Of a stretch of 64,000 nucleotides of DNA, positions 47,901-59,168 are shown one piece after another. Both the position numbers and the translations under genes were made by a program. Position 1 is the first letter of the stretch; each line of letters opens with the position of its first letter. The notes below the pieces were generated by a model. It did not search any database, was not told where the DNA came from, and saw only the letters and a list, made by a program, of their open reading frames with translations. Origin of the DNA: Escarpia spicata. Its lineage: Eukaryota; Annelida; Polychaeta; Sabellida; Siboglinidae. The stretch is taken from contig OZ023206.1 of NCBI GenBank assembly GCA_963995525.1, positions 7,630,919-7,694,918 of the forward strand, in the 5' to 3' direction.

Positions 47901-48892
47901 AAGGCTTACACCCATGCATGGTGCAACAAACCAAGGCTTACACCCATGCATGGTGCAACAAACCAAGGCTTACACCAATGCATGGTGCAACAAACCAAGG
48001 CTTACACCCATGCAAGGTGCAACAAACCAAGGCTTACACTCATGCATGGTGCAACAAACCAAGGCTTACACCCATGCATGGTGCAACAAACCAAGGCTTA
48101 CACTCATGCATGGTGCAACAAACCAAGGCTTACACCAATGCATGGTGCAACAAACCAAGGCTTACACCCATGCAAGGTGCAACAAACCAAGGCTTACACC
48201 CATGCATGGTGCAACAAACCAAGGCTTACACCCATGCATGGTGCAACAAACCAAGGCTTACACCCATGCATGGTGCAACAAACCAAGGCTTACACCCATG
48301 CAAGGTGCAACAAACCAAGGCTTACACCCATGCATGGTGCAACAAACCAAGGCTTACACCCATGCATGGTGCAACAAACCAAGGCTTACACCCATGCATG
48401 GTGCAACAAACCAAGGCTTACACCAATGCATGGTGCAACAAACCAAGGCTTACACCCATGCATGGTGCAACAAACCAAGGCTTACACCCATGCTTGGCGC
48501 AACAAACCAAGGCTTACACCCATGCAAGGTGCAACAAACCAAGACTTACACCCATGCAAGGTGCAACAAACCAAGGCTTACACCCATGCATGGCGCAACA
48601 AACCAAGGCTTACACCCATGCAAGGTGCAACAAACCAAGGCTTACACCCATGCATGGAGCCACAAACCAAGGCTTACACCCATGCAAGGTGCAACAAACC
48701 AAGGCTTACACCCATGCAAGGTGCAACAAACCAAGGCTTACACCCATGCAAGGTGCAACAAACCAAGGCTTACACCCATGCATGGTGCAACAAACCAAGA
48801 CTTACACCCATGCATGGTGCAACAAACCAAGGCTTACACCCATGCATGGTGCAACAAACCAAGGCTTACACCCATACATGGTGCAACAAACC
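44964..48892. repeat. 32-bp satellite array, right block (about 123 units)
   Basis: Same unit as the left block. The left part (to about 45.8 kb) is rich in GGCGC units, the right part in GGTGC and GCAAGGTGC. Rare variants (CTTGGCGC, CATGACGC, GGAGCCAC, CACCAATGC) recur in blocks: the series around 45931 recurs 1760 bp later (55 units), CTTGGCGCAA at 46541 recurs at 46989 (14 units) and 48493 (61 units). This is higher-order duplication. One unit at about 45641-45676 has a 4-bp gain in an A run. CATGACGC units introduce a stop in one frame. Confidence 0.97.
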
Positions 48893-49039
48893 GCGGCCAG
48901 CAGTTAGCACCATTGCAGTACTTTGATTTTAAATTCATTCACAGTGGCGCAATCTGGAGAACTGCTAAGGTTCCCTGTACAGTTTCCATGTTTCTCTGAT
49001 GAGTGGAACAGCAAATTTATAATTAAATAACTCCCTCTG

Positions 49040-49673
49040 TTATCCCATCCCAACCATATGCATTGGTTCAACAATCTTTATTGGTGTTAGCTTTGGAGCT
49101 ACAGTCTTGAACTTCTCATACCGTTGACATGCATCGCATCTGGCAATCTGAAACATTACAAATAACAAAGTAAATGCAACATGCATATGTGAGAATAAAT
49201 AATTTTTGGGTAAAAAAAACTATAACAATTCAAATTCATTACAATGATTTGTTTATATAAATTTCTGACAAATATAGTGTATCTAAATGTTTGATTGTTA
49301 ATTTATGGCTGGAGTGCTGAAATTCAATGCAAAACACACAATAGGTAACACCGATGTTTATGATTATATATAAACAATATCAGACATCTAGTTTGTTAAA
49401 CATGCAACATTAAAAAACAGTGTGCTTCATAAATCGATTACAGTGTATGAAGTAGACTGTCAATGTGAAGGCCACTTACGCATGTCTTGACATCATCTTT
49501 CAAACCCTTCCAGTAGGACTGGGTGATCTTATCTACAGTGGCATTGATGCCACTGTGGCCAGCATGCGGTGCCGAGTGCATCTGCCACAGGATTCTTCTC
49601 CTTTCATCCACATCAGTGATGATGAGCTGACGTATGTTGGTATGGGGTGGTTTGTGCACCAATGCCCCAGTAT
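49040..49673 (-). CDS. Spliced integrase HHCC zinc-binding domain (GIN1/Ginger-like)
   Basis: Two exons. Exon 49480-49673 follows a TTTCTAG acceptor and reads LVHKPPHTNIRQLIITDVD, ERRRILWQMHSAPHAGHSG, INATVDKITQSYWKGLKDDV, KTC, then a GTAAGT donor. Exon 49040-49147 follows ATGTTTCAG and reads IARCDACQRYEKFKTVAPKL, TPIKIVEPMHMVGMG, then a stop. The junction is phase 0 and reunites the H, H, CxxC ligands of the integrase zinc finger. This signature is shared by gypsy integrases, the host gene GIN1 and Ginger DNA transposons; introns argue for the last two. The stop comes just where the DDE core should start. Possibly the gene is truncated, or another donor is used. An open stretch at 49808-49960 (GKFCFEECSHVFYY...) ending in a GTAAAC donor could be an earlier exon, but its phase does not fit. 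Confidence 0.7.
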
Positions 49674-49971
49674 CTAGAAATATTTATTACCGGGTAAGTC
49701 ACATCAGCATTATTTGTAAATGTTGGTACTTAGAGACAAGCAAGAGTACTATTATTTTATAGTTGTAACGTTATTTAAGAAAGTAAATTAATTAGACCAT
49801 TGTTTACCTCTCATTTGAAGCATCATCCAATTCAGCACTCAAGATATTTTTTCTAGCGTAACAGTTTAGGAGGGTTGGCATGTTTTTGCCCTCATAGTAG
49901 AAAACATGCGAACATTCTTCAAAACAAAACTTTCCATTGACCACAAGATGACCAGGTGATAGTTAATTATA

Positions 49972-49999
49972 ATTACCAGCCGACGTCTAGGCTGGTAAT
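49972..49999. repeat. Small perfect inverted repeat
   Basis: ATTACCAGCC and GGCTGGTAAT flank an 8-base loop containing GACGTC. Confidence 0.8.
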
Positions 50000-51350
50000 A
50001 GAACTAGGGTGCACATGGACTGGGAGAGCGGAGATAGGAGAAAGACTGAACAAAAAAGGAATGCTGCCGTCCATGTGTGGTCAGGTGACAAGTCCTGTAC
50101 ACATGGGCACAACAAAATTCACACATGAATGCAAGTAGTTGGACAAAAGCCCCTCTGGGCAAATGTTACCCCAGACAAAAAACCTTTATACTCTATTTCT
50201 GCCATGAGCACGGCAGGAATACCTTTCTGCTCGGCAGAAAACCAACCGTGCAATTTAGTTATATGATTTTGAAACTTAGATTTATTTACTTAAATTCCAG
50301 AACAGCTCTTGACATAACAAATTATACACTTTACATTAACACTTGTAGACATTTCCTAGCTTATCTAAGTTTTGGTGAATTGAAGATCATTTTATAATCT
50401 AAGTCAATGGATATGTATACACTGTACATTCATTTTCGGGAAAGTGCCTTTGCAGGACCTTGCCCAATGCCTTTATTTTAACATTTTGCCCAGCATAAGT
50501 TCATTCAAATACCCTAAAAGTAAGCCATTATTTTAAAATAAGGGATTTGACTCATTATGGGCCAGGGCAAATTTTTATTAATGTAATCAATTATCCTGCA
50601 TAATTTCCACAGCACCAGAAATAATTAGTCAAAGTCAATTAATTAAATGTTGAATATAATAACTGTTTGGTGAGCATTTCCAATTCAACATCAGTAAATT
50701 ACAAGAGGAGATGCAATGTTTCGGTCAATAAGCCCATGCCAGAGGTAATTTTGCACAAAATGCAATACCAGTTGGGATCAAACCAACAACTAAAACCAAG
50801 ACATTAGCATCTACCATTAATTACAAACAAATTTTTTTTAAATAAAGTTAATCAGTTACTCAAAAAGGCAAGCTGATTGTCTTTGAAAGACATTTCTCTT
50901 GGCCTAGGCATTGCGGGGTGTGGTCAAACAGCTTTAGTGAATAATGTCAGAAATAATGTGGAAATAAATTAACAAGTGTTCTGAGCACTAATTCCAACTG
51001 ACAGTGAAATATCAGTGAGTAAAACCCAAACATTCTGAGTGAGAGAAATGTCAAGTGAAAGAGTAACTAAATCCTTACAAAAATCACTTTATAAATACGA
51101 TAATAACGTTTTATATTCATATCTGCCGACAGAATTTAAATGTTTAATAGTAAAGATTTAAGAAATTCGAGTTAACCTAATGAAAGAAATATGACCAGGC
51201 AGGGAAATCGCGTCGACTTAACTGAAACTTGGATTTTAGAGAAGGAAAAAGGGTTGACTTAAATTAAAATCGACTTAACCGAGTTCAAGTTATGTGGCGT
51301 GCACTGTACTTCATTTCCTTTATTAAAAAATCATTAGCACATTTATTTTT
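50000..51350. other. No gene seen; possible degenerate SINE
   Basis: On the minus strand near 50760-50830 a B-box-like GGTTTGATCCC follows AATGGTAGATGC and could be a decayed tRNA-derived SINE head. The rest is AT-rich and unassigned. Confidence 0.3.
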
Positions 51351-51358
51351 CACAATTC

Positions 51359-51634
51359 TCAATAACCGAGTTCTTTTATTTTGCAGATGTAGCATGTGTC
51401 CAGAAAGTGACGATCAAACAATATGTCTTTGTGGAGTCTGTTTTTGCTGAATGCTGTCAACATTGGAGGAGTCGGTTGTTTTTCTTGTTCAGACATCATA
51501 CAACAGTGTTTCAACTTAATGTACTGATCATCCTCTAAAAGTCCTCTATAAGTATAATAAACAAACACTACATAAAATAATACATTCCATACATAGTATC
51601 TGCCACCTTTATCATATCTCCAGGTGCTATACAA
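51359..51634 (-). CDS. Hypothetical ORF or exon
   Basis: The second half looks protein-like: RGLLEDDQYIKLKHCCMMSE, then KQPTPPMLTAFSKNRLHKD and HFLDTCYICKIK, with paired cysteines. The first half is hydrophobic and may be intron. It is on the strand of the integrase exons and may belong to the same transcription unit. I do not recognise the family. Confidence 0.3.
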   Translation of the reverse strand: MYSTWRYDKGGRYYVWNVLFYVVFVYYTYRGLLEDDQYIKLKHCCMMSEQEKQPTPPMLTAFSKNRLHKDILFDRHFLDTCYICKIKELGY

Positions 51635-52034
51635 GCCTTTAGAAGGGCGCGAAGAACCAGTAGACAGTAGAGTGGTGGTTAATAATTATGCCATAAATCA
51701 ATACTTTTGTAGTAAAAGAGACAATTTAGGTTTACTGCTAAATTGGGTATAACAATTGTTATTATTTAATTATCAAATGGGTAAACCGTCATTTGGGATA
51801 TAGTTTGCTAGTTTCTTGATGCTCTAACATTGTTCTGTTCGAATTAAACATAACACTGAAAATTATATAGGAAAAACAGTTAGCCATTTCAGACATTGGG
51901 TTATTGAGTCAATTAATGGAAGCTAAACTTCATCATATATTGTTGTTATCAACCTTATTTTAAATTAGACCCACGTATGTGCTTACTGTGGGATATTCCT
52001 CTGTACAGAGGTCACCACACAAATGTTAAGAAGA

Positions 52035-52170
52035 TAATATATGAGCATTAAATTACCTTACACAGAGTTTGTTAGTTTGTTTAATATATGAGCATTAAAT
52101 TACCTTACACAGAGTTTGTTAGTTTGTTTAATATATGAGCATTAAATTACCTTACACAGAGTTTGTTACT
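52035..52170. repeat. 47-bp tandem repeat, three copies
   Basis: ATGAGCATTAAATTACCTTA at 52041, 52088 and 52135, copies nearly identical. Confidence 0.93.
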
Positions 52171-52208
52171 TCTTATTCTTCACTCTATTGTGAAGAATAA
52201 GAAGTAAC
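52165..52208. repeat. Perfect 19-bp hairpin
   Basis: GTTACTTCTTATTCTTCAC, a 6-base loop TCTATT, then GTGAAGAATAAGAAGTAAC. The left arm begins inside the end of the third 47-bp repeat, at the point where it departs from the other two copies. Confidence 0.93.
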
Positions 52209-53094
52209 AAAAAAGTTGTTTCATAGCAATGAACATAGCAGACCTTTCTCGGGAACAAAATACATTTCATAGAGTTTGCAGCAAAGGAGTTGGCCTGGAC
52301 TTCTGAGTCAATGTTTCGTCGACTTCGTGTACCACATTTCTCAGCTCAACAGGAGATAAAACAAATCAAATAATTTAACAAAACATTTACTAATACAGTG
52401 TCTGATCTTGTATAAGAACCATGTGACACACAGTTACACAGCAGATAGGATGCACGAGTTTGGGCAGTAAGCGTCTCTTGAGAGATTTTCTTTTTTGATT
52501 TATTTGGTCTAACTAGGCCTACTTCACTCAAAACAACTTTTCTAAGAGTTTGTTGGCACGACGTTCAAATAATGTGAGAATACAGGGTTGAATATAGATA
52601 TATTGTGAAAGTATGTTGTGCTTTTGTTGACACGATAAAATTACTAGGTAGTACGAATTTTATTCTCACCAGCATAATCATTCGCGGAGCAGCTGTGCGA
52701 ATAGCGTCGTCCTTTCGGGAAACGTGTTGTTGTATTTAATGAGAAACAAATTAAGACATATAAGTTTACTTGTACTGTGTTAGTTTATTACTAGTGAGGA
52801 CTATGGATCGCTAACATTTTACCCACCGTCTATTTCGTATTTATTGACCGCTTTATGTATCGCATTCCTGATGCGTTGACGGCGACACTTGTCGGCTCCT
52901 GCCAGGACTGGGCGATGTGTGCCCTGCACCAACTAATGCTTAAAGCATGCCATATACATCATGTATTTGTTGTCTCTGCCCCCCTCCCCATAGTCACCAT
53001 ACCTCCTTAAAAACACGTAGAACTAAATGAATCGACGTACAACTACTAATTCACATAAACTATACGACCGCGGATACTTCTGGCACGGCTGTGA

Positions 53095-53260
53095 AAAAAG
53101 TGACGTCACATCTCATCAAAGTGCCTACTGCGCCTTCGCGCGCATGCGCAGTATGCGTTTTGAGGAATCCTGGCACGGCTGAATCGGGGCCCGGGACACC
53201 GGAACTTCAGCACCCGCTGCTGTCGGGCATTACTTTCGAAACCTGGAGATATTTTCAAAT
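53095..53260. promoter_or_regulatory. CpG-rich patch with CRE and NRF-1-like sites
   Basis: GTGACGTCAC at about 53100 is a perfect CRE palindrome. About 40 bp on, GCGCGCATGCGCAGT contains the NRF-1 palindrome GCGCATGCGC in reverse-compatible form. Adjacent sequence is much more GC-rich than the surroundings. This resembles an animal housekeeping promoter. No first exon is assigned; a minus-strand gene running to 49 kb is one possibility. Confidence 0.4.
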
Positions 53261-53589
53261 TAAAAAAATACTGGAGGTGGTGCTTAACCATCCACTCGAA
53301 ATATTGGGGGGTTTAGCCCCCATAACCCATTCCGACTACTATGGAATGTTTGAATGAGTAACATATATAGTACATTTACAATAATTTCAACCTACCGTCC
53401 AGACCACTATGAAACTAACATTTTACTTTCAATTGCCTTGAAACTGCACGTGTTGGTGCTACGTTGTGCCTGCAACTAGTGTACATGTCGGCAACTGACC
53501 GATATATGCCAGCATTTCATATAGGCTTTTGAAAATACTGGTTACTGAAGTTATCTAATCTATTACTACTATTTAGGGTCAACACTGCC

Positions 53590-54770
53590 AACATAGGACT
53601 AATCCCTCAAGCAGTGAATGTTAAAAAAAATGTTCTCCGATTACGATGATATTTTCACATTTTATGCCGAAGATGCCGAAGATGCCGAAGATGCCGAAGA
53701 TACATACGGACCGAATGCCGGGCCAACAGATGACAGGTCTGCTCTAGTATTTCACATACATGTACCTACTTCTGAACATATATCTGAAACCGTCACAATA
53801 AAGTTTACGTAAATGCTTCTTATGCTGTAATTGTGAGATCACATAAAACAATTATCTTGTGTTATCAAACAAATACTGGTTTTGTGTCATTGGTAGCATG
53901 GGTACAGTTTCTAAAATAAATTGTCCTACTGCTTAAAGGGTCCCTCATTTTATTTCAGGAATATAATGTGTCTGAAGTTATCTAATCGGTTACTGCTATT
54001 TAGAGCCTACACTACCAACATAGGAGTCATAGGACTAATCATTCAAGCAGGTTAATTAAACCATTTCTCCGATTTACACTCTTTTTTTTCACAGTTTATA
54101 TGCCACATATACCTACATATTGAATGCCGGGTCGGCAAATGACCAGTCTGCGGCAGCATGTCACGTACTATACAGACTTTTGAACGTTGCCATTTCCTAG
54201 ATATCCGATATTTCGCTGCCACTTACATTGCAAACATAGGACTAATCATTCAAGTATAAGGTGTTAATAAAAAAATGTCTCCGATTTCGATGATATTTTC
54301 AGAGTATATGCTGAAGATACCTACGGATTGAATGCCTGGTCGGCAAATGCCCAGTCTGAGGCAGCATTTCATATAATTTATATATAGGCTTTTGAACGTG
54401 TTATTAAATATTCTACCTTTTGCTGCGATTTTACATTGCAAATTAGGACTAATCATTCAAGCAGGTTAACCAAACCATATCTCCGATTTACACTATATTT
54501 TCTCAGTATATATGCCACATAATATTATACCTACAGATTGAATGCTGGGTCGGCAAATGACCAGTCTGCGGCAGTATGTCATGTACAGGCTTTTGAACGT
54601 GCCATTTCCTAGATATCCGATCTTTTGCTGTCACTTACACTGCAAACATAGGACTAATCATTCACGCATAGAATGTTAACCAAAACATTTTCTCCGATTT
54701 TGATGATTTTTTTCACAGTATATGACGAAAATACCCACGGATCAGATGTGGGGTCGGCAATTGTGGTGGG
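53590..54770. repeat. About 205-bp tandem repeat, five to six diverged copies
   Basis: ATAGGACTAATCATTCAAGC-like sequence occurs near 53597, 54034, 54237, 54443 and 54649. Each is followed by TCTCCGATT, then a GGTCGGCAAATGACCAGTCTG block and CTTTTGAACGTGCCATTTCC. Within the first unit a 9-bp repeat GATGCCGAA (53666-53702) reads as AED repeats. Confidence 0.88.
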
Positions 54771-55026
54771 GTGCTTTACCCGCGTGCCATGCGCGTTTGT
54801 TTTGGGCGTGTAATGCAAATTAATATCGCCGCCGCGCACGGGAAGGGTGCAGCGGTGACGCATGCGTAATCGGTTTGTCTCGGTATTTCTGATAATGAAA
54901 ATGGTAAGCCCCAACACACTGTCAAAAGAACAAAGGATTCCACACAAGAACAAATTAACACAAACATGGCATGTTCACGGTAAATAGAACAAAGTTTTCA
55001 CACACTGTACAGTGATGATTTCCTTT

Positions 55027-55028
<2 letters not shown>

Positions 55029-55101
<73 letters not shown>

Positions 55102-55135
55102 CGTGTGTGCGTGCGTGCGTGCGTGCGTGCGTGTG
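55029..55135. repeat. (GT)n/(GTGC)n microsatellite
   Basis: GT run followed by GTGC tetranucleotides and a GA/G run. Confidence 0.97.
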
Positions 55136-55574
55136 TGAGAGAGAGGGGGGAGGGAAAGTGAGAAAATCTCCATTTTGAGAATTAGCCGCCTGCAAAGCTA
55201 CGCGATGTTGCCACTCGTACATTGCGTCTCAGGAATGCATTCCTAGGCATTCACTAATCCACAACGCTGCAATACAATCGTTACTTTTATGACCCGATCA
55301 CAACAGTTACTGCGATAATAACATAACTGTCAGAATACTATCACAATAGTAAAACTACCCCAACTAGTCAGATGCCACCAATATACTAGGGACTCCGAAT
55401 CGTCGAGCGTGATATAACACTGCAACAATGCAATGCTACAGGTGTTGCAAGTACTTTCGGCTCTTGTTCTGTCTACCATCTGGACGACGTGGTGTAATTA
55501 ACACGTTGTCTGCCTTCGTGTGCAGTTCGGTCGCCGGATGTTTGATGACGGGTTGGTTCTTCAAGTAAATCCAT

Positions 55575-55935
55575 CGAATGCTAAATGCCTGAAACGCCTC
55601 GATGGCCTGAAATCCCCGGAGGGCCTAAAACCAAGAAGGGTATGAACCCGCAAAGGAGTATGAAGTTCCCGGAGGATATCAATCCCCAGTAGGTCCTAGA
55701 GCCATTGGAGGGTGTGAAGCCCCCAAAGTGTGTGAAACTCCGGAAGGGTCCGAAGTCCCTTGAGGGTCTGGATCCCTGAGATGATGTGAAGCATCAGTAC
55801 GGTCTGAAGTCCTTGGAAGACCTGAAGCCTTTCTGAATTCAGAAACCCCAGTAGGGCCTGAAACCCTAGAAAGATAAAAGCGCCTGGATGGTATGAAGCC
55901 CGGAGAGGTTTGAAGCCCCTGTATGGTCTGCTACG
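55575..55935. repeat. About 24-bp degenerate minisatellite
   Basis: Irregular repeats of GGTCTGAAGTCCCTTGAGGG type. The minus strand reads degenerate octapeptides such as GLQTLxGF, with an open frame of 88 residues. Confidence 0.75.
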
Positions 55936-55939
55936 AACG

Positions 55940-56930
55940 CACAACACGTGGCTGTTCGGCAACTGAAGTAATGCAGTGCTCTCATACTAAATCTAATATG
56001 CACATACAACAGCATAACAATATACAAATGGGATCTACACAGTAGTTATATAGGGGCTTCCCCTGCATAACTACGTTTGCGTAACGCGCTTTATACAGGT
56101 GTTCCCGTATTTGGTAGATTACTAGCAACCCCGACAGTTCTGCTGTACATTTACTAGGGTAAAATTATGCTGTCGATGTGTCCATTCTGTACGTTGCTAT
56201 CTTTTATTTAGGGTGCCAAAGCAACGAACTTTCTGACACCTAGATTCACTTACTGGTGACGCCAATAAGCACGTCGTAGGTATGTAATATGTATGTATAC
56301 GGTCGCCGTAGAGACAACATCAGCACAGCTGCAACTGGCTCTGTGGATGACCGCCTCTTAGTGCGTTCACCTCTCGGTCGGGAATCAATAGTTGGACACC
56401 GATCAGCGGTTACGGTGAAACAATCGATGGTGTCGTACCTTATGTTGTCCGTTGAGCGACTGAACAGTCTAACATTGTATTGGAAGCGCCGTGAGTTCAA
56501 TTGTAGGTAGCCTTGTTTGATGACAGTGCAGGAACCGGTCGGGTTTGGACACGTCTTCGCAGTCGTGAACCGAGGAGAGGAAGAACCGTGAACTCACACA
56601 CTGCAGTAGACCCTTGTATAGGGAGTCAACGAAGGCATTGCTGCTATATACGCTGCGTGCTCGGTGCCTTTCACACGCCCGACGGGGAAGCAATCCCATC
56701 CGCCGGGGTCAAGATCGAGTGATCCATCACTGTGTGAGTCCACGATGGACTACACATTTACTCCGTGTGTGAGATATTTTAATTCCTCTGGCATTGACAC
56801 CAAATAGAAGGGACCAAAGACTTTTTCTGTTCCGCAACGTGAGTTTAACGAAAGGCAACTAGACGGAACGAACCACCGTCCCCCTCGACCGACAGTCCGG
56901 CGTTTTGCTTGCAACACTCGCGCCTCTGAA
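55940..56930. other. No gene seen
   Basis: Moderately GC sequence with short open stretches on both strands and no recognisable motif. It lies directly upstream of the signal-peptide-like exon. Confidence 0.35.
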
Positions 56931-56933
56931 GCC

Positions 56934-56991
56934 ATGCAACATCAAATGATCATGGCGTTGATATCGACGACTCTAGTCAGCAGCTCGAGTG
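56934..56991 (+). CDS. Putative signal-peptide exon
   Basis: MQHQMIMALISTTLVSSSS then a split codon and a GTAAGA donor (phase 1). A short hydrophobic run with small residues before the junction resembles a secretion signal. The lectin exon at 61530 also begins in phase 1 and lacks its own signal, so this exon is a candidate 5' partner across a 4.5-kb intron. The link is inference. Confidence 0.4.
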
Positions 56992-57392
56992 GTAAGACAC
57001 GCATTTTCTTAGCTGAAATCCTTATTTTTGAGTTAAAATTCCATATGAATCCCGATAATAGTTTGCATTGGTTAGTCGGTCTGTATAATATTCCTGTTGC
57101 AGTCGAGTGTCACTCACCGGTTACAAGACAAGATATAAACCTACTTTAAAACAAAACAGGACACTTGGAAGCTATTTAGTGGCTCCGTCTGTGAGGCTAC
57201 GAAATAAACTATAGGTCACTGTTTTCGGGTCACTCTCTTCGCTAGCTGTGTTTGTCATTCGATCTTACATTTGTGCGAACGAACATGAAAATCTGTACTT
57301 CATAACAGTTTTTTTATTCGAAAAAAATCCGTTTTATAACTGGATACTCTTAATCCTCAAATATCCAATAAATCTAATATAATTATATATAC

Positions 57393-57468
57393 ACACACAC
57401 ACACGCACACGCACACGCACACGCACACGCACACGGTCACGCACACGCACACACAAACATAAACACAC

Positions 57469-57547
<79 letters not shown>
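57393..57547. repeat. (CA)n microsatellite
   Basis: CACACG-type start, then a pure CA run. Confidence 0.97.
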
Positions 57548-57549
<2 letters not shown>

Positions 57550-57703
57550 AACACACGAGGGAAGTCAGGTACTGTGTGACGTGTCCGAATGTGTCATGTG
57601 GGGTTTCTTGTCGTTTGTAATTAAAGCTTCCCCAATGCTTTCAAGTCTAAGATGCAACAGCCGTCAAAACCGCCTTGTCCAAAATGCGGACTCGGCAACA
57701 GGA

Positions 57704-59168
57704 CATGTCCGGTATATCGGTCTGGAAATATGTTCCGGTCTGAAAGTAAGTTCCGGTTCCGTTTTGCGTATTACGTATACGTGTGTACATGCCAGAGTTT
57801 AGCGCCTGCTTTTGGCCAGCTTAAACACGGTGCCTATGCGTCACACATTTTCATTATAGTTTGCCTTAACGATATGCTTAGTTTTGTAATTGCTTAAATG
57901 ATACATATCTCCGTCAGTTTGGCATGTATGAAGTTGACATTTTGTGTGTGTTCTAGCGGGCCCATTGGGGGTGGTTTGTAGATTTAGATTTTTTAAATTC
58001 GTCGGGGGTGAGGATCCTGGGCAGTAACATTTTTTAAATGACACATATCTCCGTCAGTTTGGCATGTATGACTTTGAAATTTCATGTGTGATCTAGCGGG
58101 CCCATTGGTGGTGGTTCGTAGATTTATGTTTTTGAAATTCGTTGGGATGGGGATCCTGGGGGTAAACTTTTTTAAATGGCTAATATCTGTCAGTTTGGCA
58201 AGTATGAAGCTGAATTTTTTTATGTGATCTAGCGGGCTCATTCGGGTAGTTTGTAAATGTAGATAATTATGTTCGAAATACATCCAGGGGTGGGGGTCAC
58301 GGGGAGGTCATCATTTTTAAATGGGACTTATCTTTGTCAATTTTGTTATGTATGGAGTTGAAATTTCGTGTGTTATCTAGGGGACCTATTGGGGTAGTTT
58401 ATATATGTAGATTTGTTTCTCCAAAATTCGTTCGGGGGTGGGGTTCACAATTTTAAAATGCACTTAACTCCGTCAGTTTTGCATATATGGGGCTAACATT
58501 GTGTATGCAGTCTAGCAGGCCCATTGGGGTCGTTCCAAATTGGTACGGAGGGTGGGGATCTTGGGATCACCATTTCCAAAAAGAAATTCCAAACGCAACT
58601 CCGGGTAACTCGGCTGTTTTTTAATAATACATTTATGGAAATGACTCATGCAATCACAAATTACATAAGTAAAAATGTAACATCATGTCAACGTGTATAA
58701 TTATGTATGACAGAACAATTCAAATAGTATTATTAAATAAAATATGATATACAAAACTGTCATTCATTTACACAAATATTTCTCCAAAATATGGTATATT
58801 ATAACATTTAATCAGACAAGTGATAAAATCCAATTATTCAGCTGTGGTCACGCGCATATATACACTCGCTGTTCAGCACCGTGGGGGAGCATATGCTGTA
58901 ATTCAGTGGAGTAACGGTCGCTACAGCAAACAACAATTATTAATTATAAAACTTAGTCGCCTCGTGCGTTGAGCAAGGGGTCAAAGTTGATCGGTCACAC
59001 GAGGTCACGTTGCTCACCATGGTGTAACTCACTCGCCGCACACTTCTGGCACGGGGTCAAATTTGATCGGTTACGTTGCTCATTGCGGGTCCGGAACTTA
59101 CTTGCAAAAAAACGGAACCGGAACTTACATTCAGACCAGAACTTTCTTTTAGTCCGGTACACCGGGTG
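57704..59168. repeat. Inverted-repeat pair enclosing about 1.3 kb
   Basis: 57704-57765 and 59108-59168 are inverted copies, diverged, sharing GTAAGTTCCGGTTCCGTTT and CCGGTCTGAA/CTGGTCTGAA. Such a pair could be the ends of a non-autonomous DNA element. No target duplication was found. Confidence 0.6.
57893..58580. repeat. About 140-bp tandem repeat, five diverged copies
   Basis: Units begin AAATGATACATATCTCCGTC or a variant near 57895, 58036, 58174, 58319 and 58456. Each contains TCTAGCGGGCCCATTGGGG and a GGGGATCCTGGG block. Confidence 0.9.

Noticed and set aside
42861..48892. CRISPR array (32-bp direct repeats)
   Set aside because: No spacers; the repeats are contiguous and the context is an animal genome with spliceosomal introns.
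44946..48999. Several open frames of about 900-1000 codons treated as separate proteins
   Set aside because: They are the three frames of one 32-bp satellite. I report the stop-free property but not three genes.
49808..49960. Third integrase-gene exon
   Set aside because: The open stretch and GTAAAC donor look plausible, but its phase does not match the next exon and no acceptor is visible, so it is only mentioned.
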